Assembly (NCBI GenBank): GCA_036489395.1
Contig: DASXFW010000059.1
Location: 1 to 18,392 of the forward strand
Source of the DNA: JASHVB01 sp036489395
GTDB taxonomy: Bacteria; Pseudomonadota; Alphaproteobacteria; Acetobacterales; Acetobacteraceae
Length of the DNA stretch: 18,392 nucleotides
Direction: 5' to 3'
Below are positions 1-7,283 of the stretch, piece by piece. Both the position numbers and the translations under genes were made by a program. Within the stretch, counting starts at the first letter, position 1. Each line of letters begins with the position of its first letter. The notes under the pieces were generated by a model. It searched no databases, was not told the DNA's origin, and worked only from the letters and a program-made list of their open reading frames with translations.

Positions 1-169
1 TGATGAATAATCGCTGCAGTTGACGCACGGTCGCATAATGTCGTCATGCCGACGAAGGTCGGCATCCACGTCTTCCTCCGCTGCGGCACTGCAAGACGTG
101 GATGCCGACCTTCGTCGGCATGACGGGGCAAAGGCCGGTGCTTCACTCAACCGATTCGATTATTCATCA
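1..169. repeat. Nested palindromic MITE-like element
   Basis: Bases 42-74 and 93-125 form a perfect 33-nt inverted repeat with an 18-nt loop. Each arm is itself a small palindrome (ATGCCGAC-GAAG-GTCGGCAT), so either a long hairpin or a cruciform with side hairpins is possible. Outside these, bases 1-13 (TGATGAATAATCG) are the exact reverse complement of 157-169, giving an outer terminal inverted repeat that may continue beyond the window. There is no coding potential. The form matches a MITE or REP-type element; family membership is inference. It lies directly downstream of the aminotransferase stop codon. Confidence 0.8.
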
Positions 170-185
170 ATAGTGCCTTACTGCC

Positions 186-1346
186 CTACCTCCACCCGCG
201 CAGCCGCTCCGCCGCCTCCCGCATGTCCGCCTCCGGCCCGCAATACGAAAACCGCAGGAACCGCCCGCCGCGCGTCCGGTCGAAATCCACGCCCGGCGTC
301 ACCGCCACGCCCGCCTCCGCCAGCATTCGTGCGCAGAACGCCGCGCTGTCGTTCGAGCGGTCCGCAATGTCGGCGAACAAGTAGAATGCTCCCTCGGCCG
401 GGGACAGATGCGCAAACCCCGCCTCGGGCAGTGTCCGCAGCAGATGGTCGCGCGACCGCCGGTACCGCGCCACGTTCGCCTGCAATTCCGGCCCGCACGC
501 AAACGCCGCCTCCGCCGCCACCTGCGATACATGCGGCGCCGAAATGAACAGATTCTGCGCCAGGCATTCGACCGGCCGAACCAGATCCTCCGGCAGCACC
601 AGCCACCCGATCCTCCACCCAGTCATCGAGAAATACTTGGAGAAGCTGTTCACCACCACCGCACCGCCGCTGAACGAAGCCGCCGTCGCGATGGCACTTT
701 CATAATGCAGCCCGTGATAGATCTCGTCGCTGATCAGCCGCACGCCATTCGCGTCGCACCAGCGCGCGATCGCCGCCAGTTCGTCCGGATGCAACATCGT
801 GCCGGCCGGATTGCACGGGCTGGCGACGATCAGCCCGTCCGGCACCGGGTCCAACCGTTCCAGCATCGCCACGCTCGGCTGGAAGCGCGTCTCCGGCCCC
901 GCCTCCACCACGACCGGCACCATGCCAAGAGCGGTCAGGATGTTCACGTAGGGCGGGTAGAACGGCGACACCATCGCCACCCGGTCGCCCGGATCGAACG
1001 CCGCCAGGAACGCCAGCGGAAATGCGCCCGACGCGCCCACGGTCACGGCCACCCGCTCCACCGGCACGTCCAGGCCGTACCAGTCCCGCACATGCGCGAC
1101 GATGCGTTCGCGCAGGGACCGCCGGCCGAACGCCTCGGTATAGCCCAGCGCATCGCCGGAACGCAGCGCACGCACCGCCGCCTCCACCGCGCCCGCCGGG
1201 GCACCGGTGCCGGGCTGACCCACCTCCATGCGGATGACATGCGGGGCGCCCGGCGGCAGCACGGCGGCACGCGCGTTCGCCGCGGCGATCACGTCCATCA
1301 CGATGAACGGCGGCGCCGACGCGCCCCGCCCGACCTTCAGCGCCAT
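186..1346 (-). CDS. PLP-dependent aminotransferase, class I/II
   Basis: This 386-residue protein is a fold-type I aminotransferase, expected to move an amino group between an amino acid and a 2-oxo acid in the cytoplasm. Visible motifs are SPCNPAGT (Asn179), SDEIYHG (Asp207 and Tyr210, which contact PLP), VVNSFSKYFSMTGWR with the Schiff-base Lys237, and Arg365 in FLRFSY, the likely substrate carboxylate ligand. Length fits the AspC/AAT-I family. I chose the ATG at 1346 because it shares one base with the stop of the upstream GGT-like gene (TGATG), which implies translational coupling, and because homology-like sequence begins right after it. The open frame continues upstream to 1433 but only inside that gene. 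Substrate cannot be told from sequence; aspartate, aromatic and alanine-type enzymes all look like this. Family call is secure, substrate unknown. Confidence 0.93.
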   Translation of the reverse strand: MALKVGRGASAPPFIVMDVIAAANARAAVLPPGAPHVIRMEVGQPGTGAPAGAVEAAVRALRSGDALGYTEAFGRRSLRERIVAHVRDWYGLDVPVERVAVTVGASGAFPLAFLAAFDPGDRVAMVSPFYPPYVNILTALGMVPVVVEAGPETRFQPSVAMLERLDPVPDGLIVASPCNPAGTMLHPDELAAIARWCDANGVRLISDEIYHGLHYESAIATAASFSGGAVVVNSFSKYFSMTGWRIGWLVLPEDLVRPVECLAQNLFISAPHVSQVAAEAAFACGPELQANVARYRRSRDHLLRTLPEAGFAHLSPAEGAFYLFADIADRSNDSAAFCARMLAEAGVAVTPGVDFDRTRGGRFLRFSYCGPEADMREAAERLRGWR

Positions 1347-2788
1347 CAGCTTCCGCCCATTGCCATGCCGGCACCGCGAGGATCGGCCGCCCAGCCGCAG
1401 GATGCCTTGTCGCCGGGCAGATAGCCGTAGCATCCGATGACGTTCGCCCGCCCCGGATCGGGCACCGGCGCCGGCATCGGGTGGCCATTCCGCAGCGTGT
1501 TGTCCATGCCCACGGCCACCGCCATCGGCGCACCCGCCTGGCCGGAGCCGCCGACCTCGGCGCGGAACTCATGCAAATGATCGTTCCAGGCCAGCGCGGC
1601 GGCATACAGCGGCGGCGGCAGCGCGGCCGGAGACGCGGCGAGCAGGAAGCCCATCCCCGGCACAATTCGCCCGGTGCCGAACAAATTGCCCATGCTCACC
1701 GCGCACACCACCGCGTTGCCGTTCTGATCCACGGTGGCGAAGGTGGTGGAGGCTGGCAGCCCCGGCAGCCCGGCCTGCGGCAGGGACGGCGAGTCCAGCA
1801 CCTGCTGCGCCGTAACGCCGCCCTGACGCCACCGCGCCGCCACGGCCAGGGCGCGCGCCTCCGCGCCGCCGAAATCGTTCGGATGCTGCCGCAGCCAGGT
1901 GAACGCGGCCAGCGCGGCCAGTCCGCCATCCGCCGGCGGCGGCAGGAACGCCACGCGATCGCCGGATGCGGGGGCGAACAGCGGCGTGCCGAGCTGCGGC
2001 AGAGCTCGGCGCAGTTCATCCAGCGTCAGCGGACCGCCGGCCATCGCCGATGCCTGCGCGAGCTGGCGGGCCAGGGGGCCCTGGTACAGATCGCCGACTC
2101 CGGAAACCCGGATCTGCGCCAGGGTCGCGCCCAGCGCCGGCTGCAGCAGCGTCTGGCCCTCCTTCAGCGGCGCGCCGTCCTGGCTGAACGCCGCGTGCGC
2201 CGCAGGATCCGCGAACAACGGACCGGCAACCACCGAAATGTCGTCGGCCAAAGCGCGGGAGGTCGGCACGCCCAACTGAGCGAGTCGCTCGGCCGGGGCG
2301 ATCAGGCCATCGAATGGCTCGAGCCCATAACGCGCGTGGAGCAAATAGAGGCCGCGCGCGAACATCGGCACCGCGGCGGGACGGTCGGCGTTCGGCCCCG
2401 GATTCGCCGGCGCGATCGGGGTGAACATGATCGCTTCCGGCTCGCCGCCGTTGATGGCGTTGGTCGCTGGCGAATAGGCGAGGCAGGCGCCGCCGGCGCC
2501 GAGCCCCGCGCGCGACGGCAGTGTGACCGCCAGGGTGAAGCCCATCGCCACCGCGGCATCGGCGGCCGAGCCGCCCTCCGACAGCACCTGCCGGCCAATC
2601 AGCACGGCGCGTGGCTCATCCGCCACCACGCCGCCCAGGAAGCCGGCGACGTGCCCTTGCGTGCCAACCGGTGGCGTGCTGGACCCCAGCAGCTTGTTCG
2701 ACATGTTGGACAGCGTGCCGCAGGAGACGCACAGCAAGGCGACGGCCAGCGGGACGGCGGCGCGCAAACTCGCTAGGATGGGGCGCAT
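1346..2788 (-). CDS. Gamma-glutamyltranspeptidase-like protein, divergent, exported
   Basis: The 480-residue product resembles gamma-glutamyltransferases, Ntn hydrolases that cleave themselves and then transfer or hydrolyse gamma-glutamyl groups. The N-terminus is a hydrophobic signal ending in LLCVSC, suggesting a lipoprotein with Cys23, although Cys at -3 is atypical. GGT-like features are GGSAADAAVAMGF near residues 72-84, the presumed nucleophile Thr348 in STTFATVDQNGNAV, FGTG at 370-373, and a GGSG and ADPR tail. Unusual points: canonical TTH is TTF here, the following T-x-T is AVS, the family PPPSSGG is PPPADGG near 283-289, and the substrate-binding region normally DFRE reads NGGEPEA. 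It is also about 100 residues shorter than E. coli Ggt. The ATG at 2788 starts a proper signal peptide; the longer frame to 2941 does not. It is coupled to the downstream aminotransferase and divergent from the DsbA-like gene. It may have altered substrate or reduced activity. Confidence 0.8.
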   Translation of the reverse strand: MRPILASLRAAVPLAVALLCVSCGTLSNMSNKLLGSSTPPVGTQGHVAGFLGGVVADEPRAVLIGRQVLSEGGSAADAAVAMGFTLAVTLPSRAGLGAGGACLAYSPATNAINGGEPEAIMFTPIAPANPGPNADRPAAVPMFARGLYLLHARYGLEPFDGLIAPAERLAQLGVPTSRALADDISVVAGPLFADPAAHAAFSQDGAPLKEGQTLLQPALGATLAQIRVSGVGDLYQGPLARQLAQASAMAGGPLTLDELRRALPQLGTPLFAPASGDRVAFLPPPADGGLAALAAFTWLRQHPNDFGGAEARALAVAARWRQGGVTAQQVLDSPSLPQAGLPGLPASTTFATVDQNGNAVVCAVSMGNLFGTGRIVPGMGFLLAASPAALPPPLYAAALAWNDHLHEFRAEVGGSGQAGAPMAVAVGMDNTLRNGHPMPAPVPDPGRANVIGCYGYLPGDKASCGWAADPRGAGMAMGGS

Positions 2789-2888
2789 GTTCGCTCGCGC
2801 CCTCGCCGTCCGTATCGCCATCCGCGCCGTCTCCCTGCCATCTGTTGTGGGCTTCGCCTGGCTCCCGATGGCGCAAGAGAAAGCCGCA

Positions 2889-2916
2889 TTGTCCTGTTGA
2901 GGGTCCGTGCCATAAC
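2889..2916 (+). promoter_or_regulatory. Possible sigma-70 promoter for DsbA-like gene
   Basis: TTGTCC, a 16-base spacer, then CATAAC: four of six matches at each box. It lies in the 204-base divergent region between the GGT-like gene and the DsbA-like gene, about 75 bases before the latter's start. This is a weak pattern match with no other support. Confidence 0.25.
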
Positions 2917-2992
2917 CGGCTTCGTCAGCACCGGCAACCACGCGGTCCGCCGCCCCGGCGCTGCCTTACCACGTAAGGAAAGAGAACCGCTC

Positions 2993-3733
2993 ATGCCGAG
3001 AGTGTTCCGCCTGTGCGCGCTGCTGCCGGCGCTGCTGCCGGCGCTGCTGCTGCCCGCCCTGCTGCCCTGGGCCGCGGCTGCCGCCGAATTCACCCCGGCG
3101 CAGCGCGCGGAAATCGTCGAGATCGTCCGCCAGGCGCTGAAACAGGACCCGTCCATCCTGCACGACGCGCTGGCCGCCATGCAGACCGGCGATGCGCGCG
3201 CGGCGATCGACGCGGTGCGCGGCAAGCTGGTGACGCCAGCCGATCCGGAGGTGGGCAACCCGAAGGGCGATGTCACCATCGTCGAGTTCTTCGACACGCG
3301 CTGCCCGTATTGCCGCGCGATGGAGCCGGAGATGGAGAAATTCGTCGCCGACCATCACAATGTCCGGTTGGTCTATAAGGACCTGCCGATCCTTGGCGCC
3401 GCCAGCGTGCTCGGCTCCAAGGCGCTGCTCGGCGCCATGCAGCAGGGCGATTATGCGAAGATGCGCGACGCGGTCATGCAGCTTCCGCCGGACACGACAC
3501 CGGCCATGATCCAGGCGACGGCGCAGAAACTGGGCCTGAACTGGGACCGCCTGTCGCACGACATGGATTCGCCGGTGGTGCAACAGCAGATCGCGGACAA
3601 CATCAAGCTGGCGCACGAACTGGGGATCGACGGCACACCGGCCATGGTGGTTGGCAACACGTTGATCCAGGGCGCGGTGGACCCGTCGGATCTGCAGCAG
3701 GCCGTGACGCAGGCAGAGAAGGACAAGCGCTGA
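2993..3733 (+). CDS. Secreted DsbA/ScsC-type thiol oxidoreductase
   Basis: A 246-residue periplasmic thioredoxin-fold protein expected to form or rearrange disulfides. The signal peptide is residues 1-31, with a Leu/Pro-rich core and an AAAAA stretch before the likely cleavage ahead of Glu32. Residues about 34-75 are helical and charged and resemble the N-terminal domain of ScsC-like proteins. The catalytic motif is CPYC (104-107) in FFDTRCPYCRAM, and the cis-proline is Pro216 in GIDGTPAMVV, as in DsbA_2/DSBA-like thioredoxins. The ATG at 2993 was chosen because AAGGAA at 2975-2980 precedes it and a signal peptide starts there; the frame opens earlier, from a TTG at 2897, without signal character. 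A 12-base tandem repeat encodes the ALLP repeats of the signal. No DsbB-like partner is nearby. An oxidase and an isomerase cannot be distinguished. Confidence 0.92.
   Translation: MPRVFRLCALLPALLPALLLPALLPWAAAAAEFTPAQRAEIVEIVRQALKQDPSILHDALAAMQTGDARAAIDAVRGKLVTPADPEVGNPKGDVTIVEFFDTRCPYCRAMEPEMEKFVADHHNVRLVYKDLPILGAASVLGSKALLGAMQQGDYAKMRDAVMQLPPDTTPAMIQATAQKLGLNWDRLSHDMDSPVVQQQIADNIKLAHELGIDGTPAMVVGNTLIQGAVDPSDLQQAVTQAEKDKR
3017..3052 (+). repeat. 12-bp tandem repeat inside signal peptide
   Basis: Three units of GCGCTGCTGCCG, the third with one change (ends CTG), encode ALLP-ALLP-ALLL in frame. Copy number change would lengthen or shorten the signal core by four residues without a frameshift. 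Confidence 0.85.
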
Positions 3734-3849
3734 CCGTCACAGCGGATAAAGGTCCCCGCTCTCCTTGTGGGAGGGGTACGCACCTTCCACAGGTGGCGAG
3801 GCGGAACCCTTATGTATCGCCAGGGCGCTCGGCCGATCGCCCCGCAACC
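3734..3849. other. Convergent intergenic region, weak stems only
   Basis: The DsbA-like gene and the ATPase gene end facing each other here. I see a six-pair stem CTCTCC-TTGTG-GGAGGG (one G-U pair) near 3761-3777 and a five-pair CGCTG/CAGCG stem at the DsbA-like stop codon. Neither is followed by a T run, so no convincing intrinsic terminator can be named. The stretch may be a decayed copy of the G/C-rich palindromes found elsewhere in the window; that is inference. Confidence 0.35.
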
Positions 3850-5322
3850 CTACAAATAGCCGGTTCCCATCTCTTCGGCGAAACGTCCTGGATCGCCTTC
3901 CCAGACCACCCTCGCATGTTCCAGCACGTACACCCGATCCGCATGCGGCAGAGCGAACGTCACATTCTGCTCTCCTAACAACACGGTTATCGGCGTCGTC
4001 TCGCGCAGCCGGGCCAGCGCCTTCGACAGTTGCTCCAGTATCACCGGAGCCAGTCCCAGCGTCGGCTCATCTAGAATCAGCAGTTTCGGCCGCATCATAA
4101 GCGCGCGTGCGATCGCCAGCATCTGCTGCTCTCCGCCCGACAGCGTGGATGCCGGCTGCCTCTGCCGTTCATTCAAGATTGGGAACAACCCGAGCAGCCA
4201 CGCAAGTTGCTCCTTGCGCTCCTCCTTCGAGAGATGCTGGCCGCCGAGGTCCAGATTTTCGCGCACGCTCAATTCACCAAAGAGCTCGCGCGTTTCCGGG
4301 CATTGCACGATGCCCTCGCGTGCGATGCGTGCCGGCGAGCGCCCATGCAGGGTTTCGCCGGACCAATGGATGTCGCCGGCAAATGGCACCAGTCCGGAAA
4401 TCGCGTTGAACAACGTGGTCTTGCCGGCGCCGTTCAGTCCCACAACGGAAACGAACTCGCCGGCGTTCACGTGGATGGCGACCTGCTGCAACGCCTGCGC
4501 CTTGCCGTAGAACACGTCGATGCCACGCACTTCCAACAGCGCCTCGCCGCCTTTCTTGTCGAGGTCCTTGCGTGGATGCGCCTCGATCTTGCCGCCGATA
4601 TAGACGCGGCGGACGGTTTCGTCGCGCATCACTTCCTCGGCGGTGCCTTCGGCGATGCGCTGGCCGAGGTACATCGCCAGCACGCGATCCACCAGCGCGG
4701 CGACGCTTTTGACGTTGTGGTCCACCAGCAGCACGGCGCGGCCGTCGCGGCGGAAGCCGTCGATGAGTTCGGAGAATGTCGCAACCTCGCTCGGCGTTAG
4801 ACCCGCAAACGGTTCATCGACCAGCACAACCTTGGGATCGCGCGCCAGGGCCTTCGCCATTTCGAGCCGGCGCAGATCGGCGAACGGCAGCGTCGGCGGA
4901 CGGCGGGCGAGCACGCCGCCCAGCCCGACGCGTTCGGCGATCTCCCGCGCGCGTTGCTCGACATGCGGCTCGGCGACGAGGCGCAGCAGCGAATCGGGAA
5001 GCAATGCCAGCTTGATGTTTTCCAGCACCGTCTGCCGGTTCAGCGGGCGCGAATGCTGGAACACGATGCCGACACCGCTGCGCGCGATGCGATGCGTCGG
5101 CCATCCCGCGACGTCGGTGCCGGACAGTTTGACGCTGCCGGCATTCGGCCGCTCGATGCCCATGACCAGCTTCATCACGGTCGATTTGCCGGAACCGTTC
5201 GGCCCTATCAGACCGAGAATCTCGCCGGGGCGGATCGTGAACCCGATGTTGTGCACGGCGACCAGGCCGCCGAAGCGCTTGGTCAGGCCATCGACTTCCA
5301 GCAGGGGGGTGGTGTCCAGCAT
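3850..5322 (-). CDS. Fused LivG-LivF ABC transporter ATPase
   Basis: One 490-residue chain carries both ATPases of a branched-chain amino acid (HAAT) type importer, normally two proteins. The LivG-like half (about 1-250) has Walker A GPNGSGKST (40-48), Q-loop Gln89, Walker B VVLVDEP (165-171) and switch His202. Its signature reads LPFADLRRLE where LivG usually has a YGxQRRLE-like form, so the Gly is lost. The LivF-like half (about 260-490) has Walker A GLNGAGKTT (295-303), an intact LSGGEQQ signature (394-400), Walker B LLILDEP (414-420) and the usual LivF EQN in place of the switch His. The charged linker is around 245-260. The start at 5322 shares one base with the LivM stop (TAATG). The frame stays open upstream to 7038, but that part only shadows LivM and LivH. 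Function is secure; substrate is not known. Confidence 0.95.
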   Translation of the reverse strand: MLDTTPLLEVDGLTKRFGGLVAVHNIGFTIRPGEILGLIGPNGSGKSTVMKLVMGIERPNAGSVKLSGTDVAGWPTHRIARSGVGIVFQHSRPLNRQTVLENIKLALLPDSLLRLVAEPHVEQRAREIAERVGLGGVLARRPPTLPFADLRRLEMAKALARDPKVVLVDEPFAGLTPSEVATFSELIDGFRRDGRAVLLVDHNVKSVAALVDRVLAMYLGQRIAEGTAEEVMRDETVRRVYIGGKIEAHPRKDLDKKGGEALLEVRGIDVFYGKAQALQQVAIHVNAGEFVSVVGLNGAGKTTLFNAISGLVPFAGDIHWSGETLHGRSPARIAREGIVQCPETRELFGELSVRENLDLGGQHLSKEERKEQLAWLLGLFPILNERQRQPASTLSGGEQQMLAIARALMMRPKLLILDEPTLGLAPVILEQLSKALARLRETTPITVLLGEQNVTFALPHADRVYVLEHARVVWEGDPGRFAEEMGTGYL

Positions 5323-6239
5323 TACGTCGGATCCCGCGGCCGCAGCACCCAGCCAAGGGCGCCGTCGGGAAAGAAGATGATCACCGCCAGCGCAATGGCG
5401 GATACCACGAAGGTGTTGAGCTGCCCGATCGGCCGCAGCAACTCGCCAGCCAGGATCAGGAAGATCGAGCCGAGGATGGCACCCAGGATGGTGCGCCGCC
5501 CGCCGAACACCACGGCGATGACGATCTGCACGGTGATGGCCAGGCTGACCACCGTATCGACCGACGCCAGGCCGCCGTAGAACGTCACCATCCCGCCGGC
5601 CAATCCGGAAAAGAATGCGCTGACGCAGAATGCCGCGAGCTTGTGCTTGGTGACGTTGAAGCCGAGTGCCGCGGCCTCGATACGGTCCTGGCCGGTGGCC
5701 TGCAGGATCAGCCCGAGCGAGGAACGCGACAGGCCGTAGAGAATGACTGCCGAGATCACCAGGAAGCCGAACGCATAATAGTAATTGACCGTCGCGCTGA
5801 TCGACAGCACGTCGGGCACCATCATGCCGATCTCGCCGCCGGTGACGCTGGCGAAGATGACGATCAGGTCCAGCAGCAGCAGCACGGCGACCAGGGTGAT
5901 CAGGCCGAAATACGGGCCGCGCAGGCGCAGTGCCGGCAGCGCGAGCGCGAGGCCGCTCACCACCGCGGCCGCGGTGCCGGCGACCAGGCAGATGGGAATG
6001 CTGTAGCCGGCATTGTTCATCAGGCCGGCCGCGTAGGCGCCAACGCCGATCATGAAGGTGGGGCCGAAGTTCACTTCGCCAGCGAAACCGAACAGCAGGT
6101 CCCAGGACATGGCGAAGACGCCGAAATAGTAGGCGGTGGTGAAGACGCCGAGGAAGTAAGCGCCCAGCCAGCCTGGCGCGCTGGCGCCGACGATCAGCAG
6201 CACGGCGACCCAGAGGATGCGGCGACGGAACAGGGCCAT
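5322..6239 (-). CDS. livM: HAAT-type ABC importer permease, LivM-like
   Basis: A 305-residue inner-membrane permease with about eight to nine hydrophobic segments. Family hallmarks are DLLFGFAGEVNFGPTFMIGVGAY near residues 47-69, LRLRGPYFGLITL near 104-116, the EAA-like loop ATGQDRIEAAALGFNV near 181-196, and VFGGRRTILGA near 247-257. Together with LivH it forms the translocation channel served by the fused ATPase. Its ATG is 12 bases after the LivH stop, and its stop overlaps the ATPase start, so the three genes are one transcript. The symbol marks the family role, not proven leucine/isoleucine/valine transport; related systems move urea, amides and aromatic compounds. Confidence 0.94.
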   Translation of the reverse strand: MALFRRRILWVAVLLIVGASAPGWLGAYFLGVFTTAYYFGVFAMSWDLLFGFAGEVNFGPTFMIGVGAYAAGLMNNAGYSIPICLVAGTAAAVVSGLALALPALRLRGPYFGLITLVAVLLLLDLIVIFASVTGGEIGMMVPDVLSISATVNYYYAFGFLVISAVILYGLSRSSLGLILQATGQDRIEAAALGFNVTKHKLAAFCVSAFFSGLAGGMVTFYGGLASVDTVVSLAITVQIVIAVVFGGRRTILGAILGSIFLILAGELLRPIGQLNTFVVSAIALAVIIFFPDGALGWVLRPRDPT

Positions 6240-6251
6240 GGCGTGCGTTCC

Positions 6252-7127
6252 TTACCGTCGTCCGAGCAAGCCGCGGGGCCGGATGTAGAGCACCAGCACC
6301 AGGATCAGCAGTGCGGGGATCGGCCGCAGCGTCGGGTTGATCAGGTAGGCGGTTATGGTTTCGGCGTACCCAACCACGTAGGCGGCCAGCAGCGATCCGG
6401 GCACGCTGCCCAGGCCGCCGAGGATCACGATGGTGAACGCGCTCGCGGTCAGGTTGCCGGCGTTGTCGGAGCTGATGCCGAAGAACGACGCCAGCAGCAC
6501 GCCGGCCAGGCCGGTCAGCAGGCCGTAGATCGTCCAGACGATCAGGTAGATGCGGGACAATTCGAACCCGAGCAGCGTCAGGCCGCGCGGATTGATCGAT
6601 GCCGCCAGTAATTGTTTGCCGATCTGCGTCTTGTTGACCAGCAGGGACAGCAGGCCGATCGCGATCCAGCACGTCGCGGCGATCAGCAATTCGTTCTGCG
6701 GGGTGCGGACGCCGAGGATGTTGATGACGCCGGGCACCAGCGGCTGCATGGTCACCGGGTTGTTGGAAAACAGGTAGTCCATGCCGACCTGGATCATGAC
6801 GCCCCAGAGCAGCGTGCCGGTGAGGAGGAAGAGTTCTTCCTCGGTCCGCGGGATGGCACGGGAACGCTGAATCGGCCGCACGACGACGAAGTAGGTGACG
6901 TAGGACGCGATCAGTCCCGCCAGTATGCCGACCACCGCGCCGCCGTAGGGTCCGGCGCCGTAGTCGGCGGCCACCCACCAGCCCAGCAGCGCGGCAATCA
7001 GCATGATGCCGCCGTGGGCGAGGTTGAGCACGCCGCACACCCCGAACATCAGGGTGAAGCCGACGGCGCCGAGGCCATAGAGTGAGCTGATCGCGAACCC
7101 GTCGATCAGAATCTGCAGTCCGCGCAT
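6252..7127 (-). CDS. livH: HAAT-type ABC importer permease, LivH-like
   Basis: A 291-residue inner-membrane permease with about eight hydrophobic segments. It shows the LivH features GLGAVGFTLMFGVCGVLNLAHGG near residues 18-40, the cytoplasmic loop GKQLLAASINPRGLTLLGFE, GLAGVLLASFFG, and VILGGLGSVPGSLLAAYVVG, ending in YIRPRGLLGRR. It is the first membrane gene after the binding-protein gene, separated from it by a 156-base gap holding a strong palindrome. The start codon has only a poor ribosome binding site, which would fit lower expression than the binding protein. Family assignment is secure; transported substrate is unknown. Confidence 0.94.
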   Translation of the reverse strand: MRGLQILIDGFAISSLYGLGAVGFTLMFGVCGVLNLAHGGIMLIAALLGWWVAADYGAGPYGGAVVGILAGLIASYVTYFVVVRPIQRSRAIPRTEEELFLLTGTLLWGVMIQVGMDYLFSNNPVTMQPLVPGVINILGVRTPQNELLIAATCWIAIGLLSLLVNKTQIGKQLLAASINPRGLTLLGFELSRIYLIVWTIYGLLTGLAGVLLASFFGISSDNAGNLTASAFTIVILGGLGSVPGSLLAAYVVGYAETITAYLINPTLRPIPALLILVLVLYIRPRGLLGRR

Positions 7128-7172
7128 TTACGTGTCCGAGGTTAGGCGGGCTGAGGGTTGGTCAAGGCAGTA

Positions 7173-7269
7173 ACCCCCCTCCCCCTGAGGGAGGGGTTGG
7201 GGGAGGGGTCGCTTTTGCAAATCCGCGACCCCTCCACCTCTTTCCCCCTCCCCCAAGGGGAGGGGGGAC
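7173..7269. repeat. G/C-rich inverted repeat between binding protein and permease genes
   Basis: The inner stem pairs 7202-7212 (GGAGGGGTCGC) exactly with 7225-7235 over a 12-nt loop. Outer parts of the arms, about 7173-7201 and 7236-7269, are imperfect reverse complements. Bases 7174-7209 match 18296-18331 with a single difference over 36 nt, so this is a dispersed element. Its position between livK-like and livH genes suggests an mRNA-stabilising or attenuating role like that of REP elements in other transporter operons; that role is inference. Confidence 0.85.
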
Positions 7270-7283
7270 AGCGATTGGCTCTG

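Noticed and set aside
408..1424. 338-residue plus-strand open frame
   Set aside because: Antisense to the aminotransferase; composition (Arg/His/Gln-rich) is typical of shadow frames in high-GC DNA.
1481..2776. 431-residue plus-strand open frame
   Set aside because: Antisense to the GGT-like gene, no recognisable motif, Arg/Gly-rich shadow.
5323..7038. Upstream part of the long minus-strand open frame that ends in the fused ATPase
   Set aside because: It overlaps LivM and LivH in another frame, is Arg/Pro/His-rich with no domain, and the ATPase has a proper start overlapping the LivM stop.
7173..7269. Possible CRISPR-like or riboswitch structure
   Set aside because: There are only two opposed arms, no regular spacers and no known aptamer pattern; a dispersed inverted repeat explains it.
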